From Symbiodinium natans (lineage: Eukaryota; Sar; Dinophyceae; Suessiales; Symbiodiniaceae), in NCBI GenBank assembly GCA_905221605.1, contig CAJNDS010000752.1, positions 64,001-76,338 on the forward strand: a stretch of 12,338 bases of DNA, given 5' to 3'. Every line of letters begins with the position of its first letter. Position 1 is the stretch's first letter. Under the pieces are notes generated by a model, which was given only the letters and a program-made list of their open reading frames with translations, searched no databases and was not told the origin of the DNA. Of the stretch, positions 1 to 8,377 are shown piece after piece. Both the position numbers and the translations under genes were made by a program.

Positions 1-540
1 AAACCTAGAAAAACGCTAGAAAGCTAGATAAAGCCTTAAAACCCTACATGAACCCTCAGCCCTATACACCTTAAAGCCCGCTTTGCGATGCTTTGCGGCT
101 CGGCCAGCTATGCGGGAGCAAAACACCCCTTATATTAGCCCCAAACCCTAGAAACCCATTTATAAACCCAAAACCCTCAACCTTATAATCCCTAAACCTC
201 TAAATCCTAAACCCTAAACACAAAGTGTTTTTATTTTGTGTGTGTGTGTGTGTGTGCGAGGGTGTATTGGTTGAGGGTGATACATAGAGTTCGGGGAAAG
301 GTTTGGGTTTATGTACATTGTTCTGGGAGTGAGGGACGGCTCAGGCGGCTCAGGTTTGGTTTCCGTTTCCCATTAAGCCTAAACCCGACAACACAAAACC
401 CCAAACCCTATAAACCCAAACCCTAAGCTAAACCCGAAGGCTTGAGCTTAAGCCCTAAAGCCTTGAAACCCTGAACCCGAAACCCTACACCCCTAAACTC
501 TATGCCCCATGCCCTAAGGCCCAAACCGTACCTACCACGA
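1..540. repeat. Degenerate CCCTAAA-type telomere-like repeat block
   Basis: The + strand is full of imperfect C-rich heptamer relatives (CCCTAAA, CCCTAGA, CCTTAAA, CCCTATA, CCCGAAA) with irregular spacing, mostly in one orientation. This is the look of decayed telomere-associated sequence. A short non-repeat piece (about 75-120) and a G-rich piece (about 257-370) interrupt it. I see no gene; the open frames here are short and built from repeat-derived codons. Confidence 0.8.
237..256. repeat. (TG)10 microsatellite
   Basis: Ten uninterrupted TG dinucleotides lie between a TATTTT stretch and GCGAGGG. It is a simple-sequence repeat inside the degenerate telomere-like block. Confidence 0.95.
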
Positions 541-710
541 CGTTTTTTGCTTGTGTCGCTTATAACTCTGGTTATAAATCCATGTGTAACAACTTACAAA
601 ATGCAGTTGTATCATTTCTTGCGGCATTTATGCTTCATTTATAAATCGCCCTGCCCGGCCCGGAGGTAGGAGGTGGGAGTGCAGCGAGAACCGCGGCGAG
701 TCAAAAAACG
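541..710. other. Non-repeat island bounded by a 9-bp inverted repeat
   Basis: This 170-bp stretch breaks the telomere-like repeats. CGTTTTTTG at 541-549 is matched by its exact reverse complement CAAAAAACG at 702-710. Inside is a perfect 7-bp hairpin (560-566 with 571-577, loop TCTG). I see no target-site duplication outside the inverted repeats and no coding potential. It could be a relict miniature inverted-repeat element or simply a unique spacer. Confidence 0.35.
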
Positions 711-789
711 ACATACCATCGTTGATAAAACATCGTTGTTTTGTCGATCGTTTTCGGCGGATATTTTATTTCTCCTTTTTCATACCTGC

Positions 790-960
790 AACCCTGAACA
801 AACGTTAAAATCGATGAAAACCTTTAAAGCCCTTCAAAACTGCATGCAAGCCCCACAAAACCTTGAAAGCCCTAAATCCCTAAAACCCCTAAAACCCTAC
901 AACCCCTAAACCCTATAAGCCCTGAACCCGAAAAACCCTAAATCCTAAACCCACTCACCC
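790..960. repeat. Second degenerate CCCTAAA-type block
   Basis: Imperfect heptamers such as CCCTAAA, CCCCTAAA and CCCTATAAG resume after the non-repeat stretch, in the same C-rich orientation as the first block. No gene is visible. Confidence 0.75.
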
Positions 961-1080
961 CCCACCCCAACCACAGAAGCGTGGGCGGGGGTACGGGAGC
1001 AGGACACAGGGCAACACTGCGCAATATTTCACAACCCTGGCCACACTCCCACTCTTCCCCGCTGCGCTCCCTGCCTGACC

Positions 1081-1121
1081 CTGACACGCCTCTGACACGG
1101 CCCTGACATGCCCCTGACACA
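1081..1121. repeat. 11-bp tandem repeat, four units (CTGACAYG core)
   Basis: CTGACA cores start at 1081, 1092, 1103 and 1114, an exact 11-bp period, with variation after the core (CGCC, CGGC, TGCC, CACC). It lies in a GC-rich stretch between telomere-like repeats. Confidence 0.8.
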
Positions 1122-1154
1122 CCCCGCTCTCCCCCCGAAGGGGGTGGGGTTTGT

Positions 1155-1240
1155 GTTGTTTTGGGTTCGAAGCGGCTTTCCCAGACCCCCGTTCTCGAGC
1201 CGAAAACGGGGGTCTGGAAAATGCAGTTTTGCTGTGTTTG
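1155..1240. repeat. Hairpin repeat, copy 1
   Basis: This unit contains a perfect 13-bp stem, 1181-1193 paired with 1205-1217, around an 11-nt loop. A weaker CAG/CTG hairpin follows at 1224-1234. The unit recurs at about 1316-1402, offset 162 bp. No gene family is recognised. Confidence 0.75.
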
Positions 1241-1315
1241 GGCTGGAAACCTGCTTTTCCATATTCAAGCCCTATCTGGGGCTCTCAAAGCGGGGGTTGG
1301 GGATCGTGGTTGTGG

Positions 1316-1402
1316 GTTGTTTTGGCTTCGAAAGCGGCTTTCCCAGATCCCTGTTCTCGCGCTGAGAACGGGGGTCTGCCAATGGCGGTTTCGCCATGTT
1401 TG
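1316..1402. repeat. Hairpin repeat, copy 2
   Basis: This is a diverged second copy of the unit at 1155-1240. Its main stem is 15 bp, 1344-1358 with 1364-1378, including two G-T wobble pairs, around a 5-nt loop. A second hairpin, ATGGCG (1382-1387) with CGCCAT (1392-1397), sits where copy 1 has its CAG/CTG hairpin. Structure is kept although the bases differ. Confidence 0.75.
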
Positions 1403-1454
1403 AACCCTCCCCCTCCCCCCCTGCCTGTCCCCACTCACCCCTCCCTCACCCCTT

Positions 1455-1833
1455 CCGTTTAGGTTTTGGGGATGGGTTTAAGGGTTTGTGGTTGGGGTTT
1501 TGAAGGCTTAGGGCTCAGGGTTTGAGGGGTTTCGGATTTAGGGTTTAGTGTTTCGGGCTTGCTGCGTGGGGGGCAAACCCCAAGCCTAAAGCCCTTAAGC
1601 TTCAACCCTATAAAACCCCTGACCCTAATTGGGGTGTGGAATTTCGGTTTAGGGGTTTAGGGTTTTGGGTTTAGGGCTTGCTGCCTGGGGGCAGTGAAAC
1701 CCCAAACCAAAAAACCCTAAACCATGAACCTTATATACACTAAACACTTGATTTATATAAGCCTTGAAAAAGACCAAGCCCCTGTAAACCCGATAGATGA
1801 ACCTTAACCCTGCTTGGGGTTGAGGGTTTGGGG
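1455..1833. repeat. Opposed TTTAGGG/CCCTAAA repeat nodes
   Basis: G-strand telomere-like repeats (GGTTTAGGG and relatives) run into C-strand repeats through short GC-rich cores. Two cores share the start GGGCTTGCTGC (about 1556 and 1675). One node can fold into a long stem, 1654-1676 with about 1700-1723, with an inner 5-bp stem 1681-1685/1690-1694. The last G-strand stretch ends in the left target-site copy of the retrotransposon. No gene is supported. Confidence 0.7.
1829..1833. repeat. Target-site duplication, left copy (TGGGG)
   Basis: TGGGG directly abuts the left LTR and is repeated exactly at 11600-11604 next to the right LTR. A 5-bp duplication is usual for Ty1/Copia integrases. It fixes the ends of the element independently of the LTR alignment. 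Confidence 0.93.
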
Positions 1834-2054
1834 TCCGGGGGGCAACCGAAGGAGGACAGGGAACAAAACAGTCAGCCCCAACAGAAGCCCTTGATTCCCC
1901 TGGAAGAACCGAAGACAAAACCCAAAGCACAACCAAACACACCTTTTCCGTAGGGCGCATTGCCCACGTTTCTTGAGCCAAAAATATCCGGGTTCATTGA
2001 CCCCTTCAACTCTCATCACCAACTCTTTTCTACAATACCAGTTGCAGCTCCGCA
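1834..2054 (-). repeat. 3' LTR (221 bp)
   Basis: This matches 11379-11599 at 220 of 221 positions with a constant offset of 9545; the single difference is G at 1906 against C at 11451. Read on the minus strand it begins TGCGGAGC and ends CCCCCCGGA, so it starts with the usual TG but ends in GA rather than CA. The polypurine tract lies immediately upstream. The near-identity to the other LTR points to recent insertion. Confidence 0.96.
1972..1983 (-). promoter_or_regulatory. Spliced-leader-like 12-mer in the 3' LTR
   Basis: The minus strand reads TTTTGGCTCAAG, identical to the last 12 bases of the 22-nt dinoflagellate spliced leader as I recall it. The base before is T where the leader has A; one extra T in the run would restore the A beyond it. 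A GGGC/GCCC hairpin follows just downstream on the minus strand. I infer a relict leader or trans-splice acceptor. Confidence 0.6.
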
Positions 2055-2064
2055 CTCCCCCTGT
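2055..2064 (-). promoter_or_regulatory. Polypurine tract (plus-strand primer)
   Basis: The minus strand reads ACAGGGGGAG directly before the TG of the 3' LTR. A purine run at this place is the RNase H-resistant primer for second-strand synthesis in LTR elements. Its position agrees with the LTR boundary given by the target-site duplication. Confidence 0.85.
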
Positions 2065-2083
2065 CCTAGGATTTCCTAGGACA
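2062..2083. other. Perfect 9-bp hairpin beside the polypurine tract
   Basis: TGTCCTAGG at 2062-2070 and CCTAGGACA at 2075-2083 are perfect reverse complements around the loop ATTT. One arm overlaps the edge of the polypurine tract. It may mark the tract for RNase H or form part of the RNA 3' end; this is inference. Confidence 0.7.
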
Positions 2084-2239
2084 CATTGGAGATGCCGTTC
2101 TTTGGCCAAAAACCGCCATTTAGGCAGCAGCCAGCTGCTTGAAATGCACATTATGGTTTAACGTCATCCAGGACGAACCTTCAGCTCATTGGCTGAATCC
2201 TTAACCATTGAGGATTTCTTCACCTCGTACTTGGAAAAT
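2084..2239 (-). other. Probable 3' untranslated region of the retrotransposon
   Basis: This stretch lies between the likely polyprotein stop (2240-2242) and the hairpin and polypurine tract. I see no conserved domain or further gene in it. Confidence 0.5.
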
Positions 2240-2481
2240 TCACGTTCCAGCGGCCCGTTCCTCACCAAGGAACTCAGCATTCACCACCCAGCCATCCTTG
2301 AGGCAATGCTTACAAAGCGCCTTAGCCCTGGGCTGTGAATATCGCAGAACATCACAGTCACTGCTTGCGTGCATACAGTTCCCACCCACTGTTGTATACA
2401 AAGTGGCACTCGCAGGAATAACCACCGCTTTCTTGATCCACAGCCATTTATACAGCCGTCGAAAGAGGCACCATGCCAGTT
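2240..2481 (-). CDS. Polyprotein C-terminal tail with Cys/His motif (after a frame step)
   Basis: The RNase H frame runs on to a stop at 2281, but from about 2482 downwards the neighbouring frame looks more like protein. It begins with a hydrophobic, tryptophan-rich stretch and then carries H-x4-C-x13-C-x2-C (HASSDC, then CKHC), a spacing that suggests zinc binding. It ends with TGA at 2240-2242. One extra base in the CCC run at 2482-2484 would join it to the RNase H segment. From memory, similar H/C...C-x2-C tails end other dinoflagellate Copia-like proteins; I could not check this. No function is known to me. The alternative is that the frame ending at 2281 is the true end. Confidence 0.5.
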
Positions 2482-5253
2482 CCCTGCCACCAAATACGCA
2501 ACAAGGTCTGAATTGTTGACAACCATTTCAATACCTTGAGCCAGAACCATCACCGTAGACGTGTTGGCGACCTTGCACACCCCTTCTTCTGAGCAAAAGA
2601 ATCCAGCCGTGGACACTTCTTCGCCACCAGTTGCCATCCCTTGCAGAGATGCAGCCACCATCATGACCGCCATTGCAAGCGAGGCTTTTTTCAAGTCAGT
2701 TCCTTGAACCAACAGTCTGAGACCCCAAAGTGCCTTTTGCTTTGCGTACACCTGTCCACTCATTAACTTAGTCAACAGGTCAGCGATCATATACTCACCG
2801 CGAAGGTGCGCTATCACCATATAACCACGGTCCACCAGAGACCTGACACCGGCTGCTCGAATTCTCAGGTGTCTTGTTCTCCAGCTTCCAGCAGGATATT
2901 GAATGATCGAGCACGTTGAAACCGAATCTGTATACAGCACTTTTTGCAGCGATTCTTCACCTGTTCCAACCAAAGCGGCAATTATAGGGGTGCACGACTG
3001 AATCATCGTTGCTCCCTCTATGGACGCATGTAATTCAGCTTCAGCTGTACTTAAAGCCACCGTTGATTGTCTTTGTGTTGCCCACATCACTGGACAGTCA
3101 CCCCACACCACCACCGCTCCTGAGTGGCTCTTTTCATTTTCACCTGCTGCAAAGCTGGCATCCGCGTAGGACTCCACCACCTTAACACCTCGTCCATAAC
3201 GCAACACCTCATTCCTTTCTTTTTCGCATGTTGCGATTGCTCCGAACGTCAAGCCTAACGTTGGAGTTGCAGCAAGGTATCGGAAAACTTCCTCAGCCTT
3301 TTTAACCACAAATCGTGGCCTTCGGGATGTCCACAAAGACAACTGGCTCGTGCAGAACGCCAAATCAGGTCGAGTTTTGATTGCCACCCAGAGGAACTCC
3401 CCTACGGCACCTTGAGCCGCTCGCAAGGAAGGAATATCCACCTCCTCTTCTTCACCTGGAGTTTCTTTCACCATTGGCAGGTTACTCCCTTTTCCAGTTT
3501 CATCGATCTGATACCCTCGTCGGTTCAGCAAATCTCTCACAAAGTCCTCCTGGTTGAGAAAGAAGCTGCCATTTCGATACCAGATTTGGACACCCAAAAA
3601 CTTCAGGAATCCATCACCGCAGCCTGGACCACAGAACTCGGGTTCAGAAGTTTTCCACTCCTTCCTAATCTGTTCCAAGGCCTCCCGGAGCACTGTCATA
3701 GTCCCAGCCATCAAAAAATCATCCACGTAAAGACCCATTGTCCCTACCAACTTGCTTGCACCTTCCGGCTTTTCTTGTGCCATAATAAGGAACAGACTTG
3801 GGTCTGCATTGGACCTCTGAAAGCTCATTGCTTGTCCATCCTTTGACACCCAAGACATACCTTGAAGACGTTGGTCTCGCCACTCCACCCATGCTGCAGG
3901 ACTTTCGGCCAAACCGTACAAGGCCTTTCTCACAATCCACCGCTCCTCCTTTGTGCAAAGACCCAATTTCACCGCCGCCCTTGGGGGCTGCACCACCACC
4001 AAACGCCCTTCTCTTTGCGCCCTATTCATCGGCGCCGTCAGAAAAGCTTTGGAAATGTCTAAGCCAGCGATGATCCACACCATATATGCTGCGTGCCTCA
4101 CTTGACACCTGAATGTAGTTGAATCTAAACCTGGAGCGTACAGCGAGTGACGACTGAGTGACCTCGGCCCTTCATATTCTGTAGCTGCCGTTGACGAAAT
4201 GAAGTTTCCACATGCACAGATACGGGCACGTCGCCTCCCTGTCCCTTGCTTCCGGGTAAACACCACCAGACTGGGAACGTACTCAATCACCGGTGCATTA
4301 GGCTCTTCCGCCAATTTGTCCAGCTTTTCTTGAGTTGTTGGTTCCACCACCTCCAACTCTTTCACCAAAGACGTCACCTCGTCCGACAATGATTCCCTCC
4401 ACTTTTCCAGTTCTTGCATGGCTTCTTGTGTAGGGATTGTTTTTGTTTGCAGGAACTCAACCTCCTCCGCTGCCTCAAGCGCGGTATTTTCTTGTACCAT
4501 TTGCTGAACTTGAGCTGCCTTGACCAAAAACTTCGATAGCTGTTCCTCAGCCCTTTTTGCTTTAACCAGCCATTCTCTAGTCTCTGATCCTTTTTCTTCA
4601 CTCGACTCATTGGCCGATCCATGGAACTCGTCCAAAATGCAACATTCCTGTTCAGCAATTAGGCGTCGAATACTCAAATGCTCCTCTAGAGCCCATTGAT
4701 GCGCTTCGAACACAGCGTAGTCGACTTCCTCTGCAAGGTCGTCCAGCGAGGTCTCTTTCAACGTCATTTTTAACCACTTCCTTTTTTCACCTTCTTCAGC
4801 TTGTGGTTCCGGAAGAGGAAACTTGCATTGGAGAAGATAGCACCTATCCTTGTAGCTCAAACGCTCCATAAAAACAGGTGTGTACCCTGTCAAGGATACC
4901 CTGTTCCCTTTCCAAGGCATAGGACCATGCAGCTTTCTCGGAAAGAACGACATGAAGTTCCAGTGGATATCCACCAATTTTCCAGGTAAGACTTTCTTCC
5001 CATAGGATTGCTCCACCACTTCAGCTCCTTCCTCTAAGACCTTTTCATCCTCAACCCACAGCTGACCATCTTTATAGTCACCAAAGCCACACACATAATT
5101 GCAGCAATGCTTTTCATTGTGACTATCCCTATGCAATGACACCGGAGCATTGCATGAGATCTGAAGAGCAGAAAATTTGGCACCAGAGCTCGCGTACTTG
5201 CGCACCAATTGTTGATACCACCTCTTCGATTCACCCTCTTTGGGTATACAATC
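2482..5253 (-). CDS. pol: Pol segment: reverse transcriptase and RNase H
   Basis: This segment copies the RNA genome into DNA and removes the RNA strand. Residue numbers count from the codon at 5206-5208. The first ~300 residues include a charged helical stretch (about 150-300). Reverse transcriptase follows: LDISKAF with catalytic D384, KALYGL at 429, and YVDD at 494-497, so the palm triad D384/D496/D497 is intact. Copia-type RNase H has YADASF (D683), STAEAELHA (E723/E725), LYTDS (D761) and IADLLTK (D810), with GSWRTRHLRIRA between the last two. All catalytic acids are present. A hydrophobic segment follows at about 839-857. The segment is entered by a frame step near 5253-5255, upstream of which IPKEGESKRW is already in this frame, and is left by another near 2482-2484. 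Confidence 0.95.
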
Positions 5254-5464
5254 CCTTCCAAAAGCTCCTCGCAGTCCACGTAATCATACATAGACCTTTC
5301 ATACATTGACTTGGCTTTTTGCTCTTCTTTTTCCAACTGTGTTCCATCCCCAGCAGTCTCACTTTTGCAGACCAAATAAGCATTTTCATGAGGAGAACAG
5401 CAAGTCGGCCAATACTCATCACCAGGAACATTGTCCTCAACATCTGCATTTTCTTCCAGCTCCC
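5254..5464 (-). CDS. Pol linker segment between integrase and reverse transcriptase
   Basis: A short piece of the polyprotein in a frame of its own. It is strongly acidic at the start (ELEENADVEDNVPGDEYW), then passes through a lysine/glutamate-rich stretch and ends in DYVDCEELLEG. The integrase frame read through the same bases gives an unlikely methionine-rich sequence, so I place the frame change at the CCCC run 5462-5465. It is left again near the CCC run 5253-5255. No domain is recognised; acidic linkers between integrase and RT are common in Copia Pol. The exact breakpoints are inferred from sequence character. Confidence 0.65.
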
Positions 5465-6904
5465 CAGACCCTGCATGTCATCCTCGAAAATTTCTAAGGG
5501 CGGACTCTCCCCCCGCTTGCGAAGCAAGCGCAAGGAGCCCACATGACCACGCAGTGAAGAGGCCGGGCTTTTCTCCATCAACCGATGGCGAACTGGAGGA
5601 TCGCGAGGCGGAGGTAAAGGAGGTCCTTCCTCATCAGCAAACCGAAGCGCCGGTTTTTTCCCCTTGAGACGATGCTCTGGAGGAGAAGGCTCCTGTTCTT
5701 CTACCACCCCTTCCAGCTCCAATTCAGGCGGTTCCTTTATATTGGAAAAAATCGTAGTGCAAGGAAATAACACCAGTTCATCCGGATCTTTTGCAGTCCC
5801 TTGAGCTTCCACCCAATAACCACCAGGTAGGTCATCGCATGGACCCAAAAGAAGCGCAGGCTGCGTACGATCGACCCATTGCCGACCTTTCTTTGTTCCA
5901 TCCGGACCCAGCAACTCCCACGGACGACGTTTGACTTGAATCTGAGCACCAAAAGGAAGCAATGCTTTAGGATTTAACCCCAACTCCCTTTCAGCTTTCT
6001 GCCAATGGCGAGCAGCCAGTGCCCAGTACGCCGGCCCGAGTCGCGCCTCCTTTAAGAGCGACCTGACACCACGTTTGAATAAACCCACACATGCTTCAGC
6101 GCGCCCATTTGTTTGCGGGACTCCAGGATCACCAGTGGTCCTATATATCAGACGAGTTTCACAAAAGGACCGGAAGCGTGCATTGACAAACTCCCCCGCT
6201 CGATCTGAGTGGATTCTCAACACCGGATACCCATGTCTCTGCAAGCGCACCATCATCCTTTGAACTGCCGACAAAACAGTTGTTTGCTGTTTATCCACAA
6301 TCGGCTCCACCATAACGAAGTTGATCATACGGACAGGTTGGGTCAAGTGGTCCTTCAGTTCCTTCCAGGATTTCTCAGAAGCTTGAATTTTCAACACCTC
6401 CGCCTCCAGAACTGGCGCAGGTTCCACCGGTGCAGAGCCTTCCTCCTCGAAGTTCGTGACTGCATCGCCTAACCATTCTCCAACACCAGCACCTTCATCT
6501 GCCACGTGATCTTCCACCTCATCCGCATCTTCCTCCTTTTCTGGAGGGCGACCCACATTGGGATCCAACATTGGAAATTGATACACACCAATAACAGCGT
6601 GTCGTGGCTTCTGCTGGTGAGCATCCTTCGAACACTTGTATGGACCCGCTAAGTCCAATGATAAAGTGTAAGCATACCCATGCTTTCGCCTCAAATGGCG
6701 ACGCTCTTTTCCAGCGGCAGACACACAGATTTGACAATCACGTCTGAAAGGAATATGCCCCCTTAGGCAATGGTCACGGAAAGCTCGCTCCTCAGTCGTC
6801 AACCTCCGTAACGTCCCTTCTCGTTCTTCTTTTTTTAACACCATAGCTTCCCGTTCAGCATCGCTCTCATGCAACCATTGTGCCAACCTGTGACGTATTC
6901 TTTT
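5465..6904 (-). CDS. pol: Pol segment: integrase
   Basis: Integrase inserts the cDNA into the chromosome. Residue numbers count from the codon at 7016-7018. The zinc-binding HHCC module is H83, H88, C95, C98. The catalytic core has D122 (LSLDLAGPY), D272 (IHSDRAGEF) and E308 (NGRAEACVG) with exactly 35 residues between D272 and E308, the DD35E spacing. About 80 residues, many acidic, separate the first core strands (to about 150) from the next strand (RMINFVMVEPI at 230), longer than in classical Copia. A C-terminal basic and proline-rich region follows. The segment joins the upstream one at the TTTT run 6901-6904; an extra base there gives a smooth W-L-K-R-I-R junction. The 5-bp target-site duplication fits this enzyme class. 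Confidence 0.93.
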
Positions 6905-8377
6905 AACCAATCCAAACGCCCATCGCGCCCAGAGGATTGTCCAATACGCTCTTCCAGGGTAGAAGCGAATGTTGCCGACCACGGAACAACCACGCGAACC
7001 TGTTCCAACGATTCCCATAGTTCCATATCAGACACCAGGAAAGTCGTAGGTTTCACCAGAGCATGTCCCAATGCTCCTTGATCAAAGTGTGCAGCGTACA
7101 TTCCATAACGCTCACAAAAGCTTTTCACCTCTGGCCAACTCCAGAAGGTAGGACTTGAGAGCCCTTCCTGAGAACCATCCACCAGATCCTCAGCACTCAA
7201 GACCGTTTTGCCGTTCTGAGAGAAATCCTTCCCTATGAGTTCAGGGTCCCCAGGGCTTTCCATGCCAAAGAAGACAGAACTTCCATTGATGACTTCAGCA
7301 GTTCCACACCTTGAATGCACCGCCACGTCATATAGGAAAAGCATCTTCAGAAGTAAAACACCATCCTTTTGAGCTAATTCTTGATGTGGCCAAGGAAGAC
7401 TCTTTAATCCCAACCGTTCAGGCCCACAGCGCCGGCGTAATACAGGTGGACCACCGTCTTCACCTCTCAACCTTGACACTGTCCTGCATGGAGGTCCTCC
7501 AACCACAGCAACCACCTTTCCTTCAGCCGCCAGATGCAGAAGATACTTCCAGACGCTCGAATTATGTAGGTCACCGCCTTTTGTCAAATCCAGCTCCAGT
7601 ACCTCCACATCCCGACTGGGAAAATGCCATTTTTGTTTCCCCGAAAATAGGTGTACCACCACCCTTTTTGCTCGTGCCAGCCGTCTCCTTTTATGACGGT
7701 TGAAAGGCAACGCCGCAATATCTCCACGTGGCAACAGCTCCATCAGCATATTTTCTGGTATATCCCCATAATACCACCGAAGAAATCTCCAGCATGCCTG
7801 GACGAACTCCTCCTCATTCGCTGACGCTGTCCGCGCTGCGCTTTGCAACGACGTTTTTACAGCCACCTCGTTGTCCGTATTCGGACACCCTTGAACCATA
7901 CGTGCCACCTTCAAAGCTTGCTTTGGGGAGCACCAATCCATTTCATCAATGATCTGAAGCGCCACCTCCTTTTCTAAACAAGGGCACCCATTCAGATCAC
8001 GAACGCGAAGTTCCCCCAGAACAGGATGTGAGGCTGTGCACTTGCCACCACGCCACTGAACTCTGAGACCAACCAAGGCGCTCGCTTTGCCAATTGGCAC
8101 TAGTGGATCTACCATTTCAGGAGTTACCAGGGTCCCACCTGGGGTAATACACATCTCCCGAGATCCAACAGCTAAAGACACCAACACCTTTTGCTGCGGA
8201 AGCTGTTCTCCAGGACGAAGTGATCTGAGAGGATGTGATGCTCCCGAGTCCAACATGCCCATTCCCGAACACTCATTGGTGTCGAAACCCTGGCCACATG
8301 TAGAACGCATACTCCTCGGCCTTCTCCCTGCTTCGGCAACAACGTGGCATCCGACGAACCGACTCCACAGTCCGCCC
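6905..8377 (-). CDS. Pol segment: retropepsin domain B and C5-methyltransferase-like domain
   Basis: Residue numbers count from the codon at 8404-8406. Domain B (about 49-157, nt 7936-8262) is a retropepsin with MLDSGASH (D53), the later hydrophobic strand region PLVPIG, and a conserved NGCPCL near its end. It should cleave the polyprotein. A second domain (about 249-460, nt 7027-7662) has VVHLFSG at 250-256, GGPPCRTVS at 303-311, FGMESPGDPE at 380-389 and FDQGALGH...KPTTFLVSD at 441-460. The first two resemble motifs I and IV of C5 cytosine methyltransferases, C307 being in the place of the catalytic cysteine; the later match is weaker. Activity is unproven. The upstream frame step lies at 8326-8328 or 8375-8377, so this segment overlaps the previous one. 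Confidence 0.85.

Noticed and set aside
1151-1462. 103-codon open frame over the hairpin repeats
   Set aside because: The repeated peptide follows from the DNA repeat; an extra A in copy 2 breaks the frame upstream and the ends are telomere-like or low-complexity. Kept as a finding about the repeat, not as a gene.
1834-2151. Minus-strand open frames through the LTRs (about 110 codons)
   Set aside because: They are the same LTR sequence in both copies, start from non-ATG codons or inside the LTR, and have no motif.
3412-3846. 144-codon open frame on the + strand
   Set aside because: Antisense to the reverse transcriptase core, which has intact YVDD and catalytic residues. No own motif.
6890-6910. 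Programmed -1 ribosomal frameshifting as the cause of the frame steps
   Set aside because: I examined the joins for X-XXY-YYZ slippery heptamers in the right phase. GGGAAAC near 10320 is in the wrong phase and the A run at 6901-6904 lacks a proper P-site match. Seven such sites in one polyprotein would be without precedent to my knowledge.
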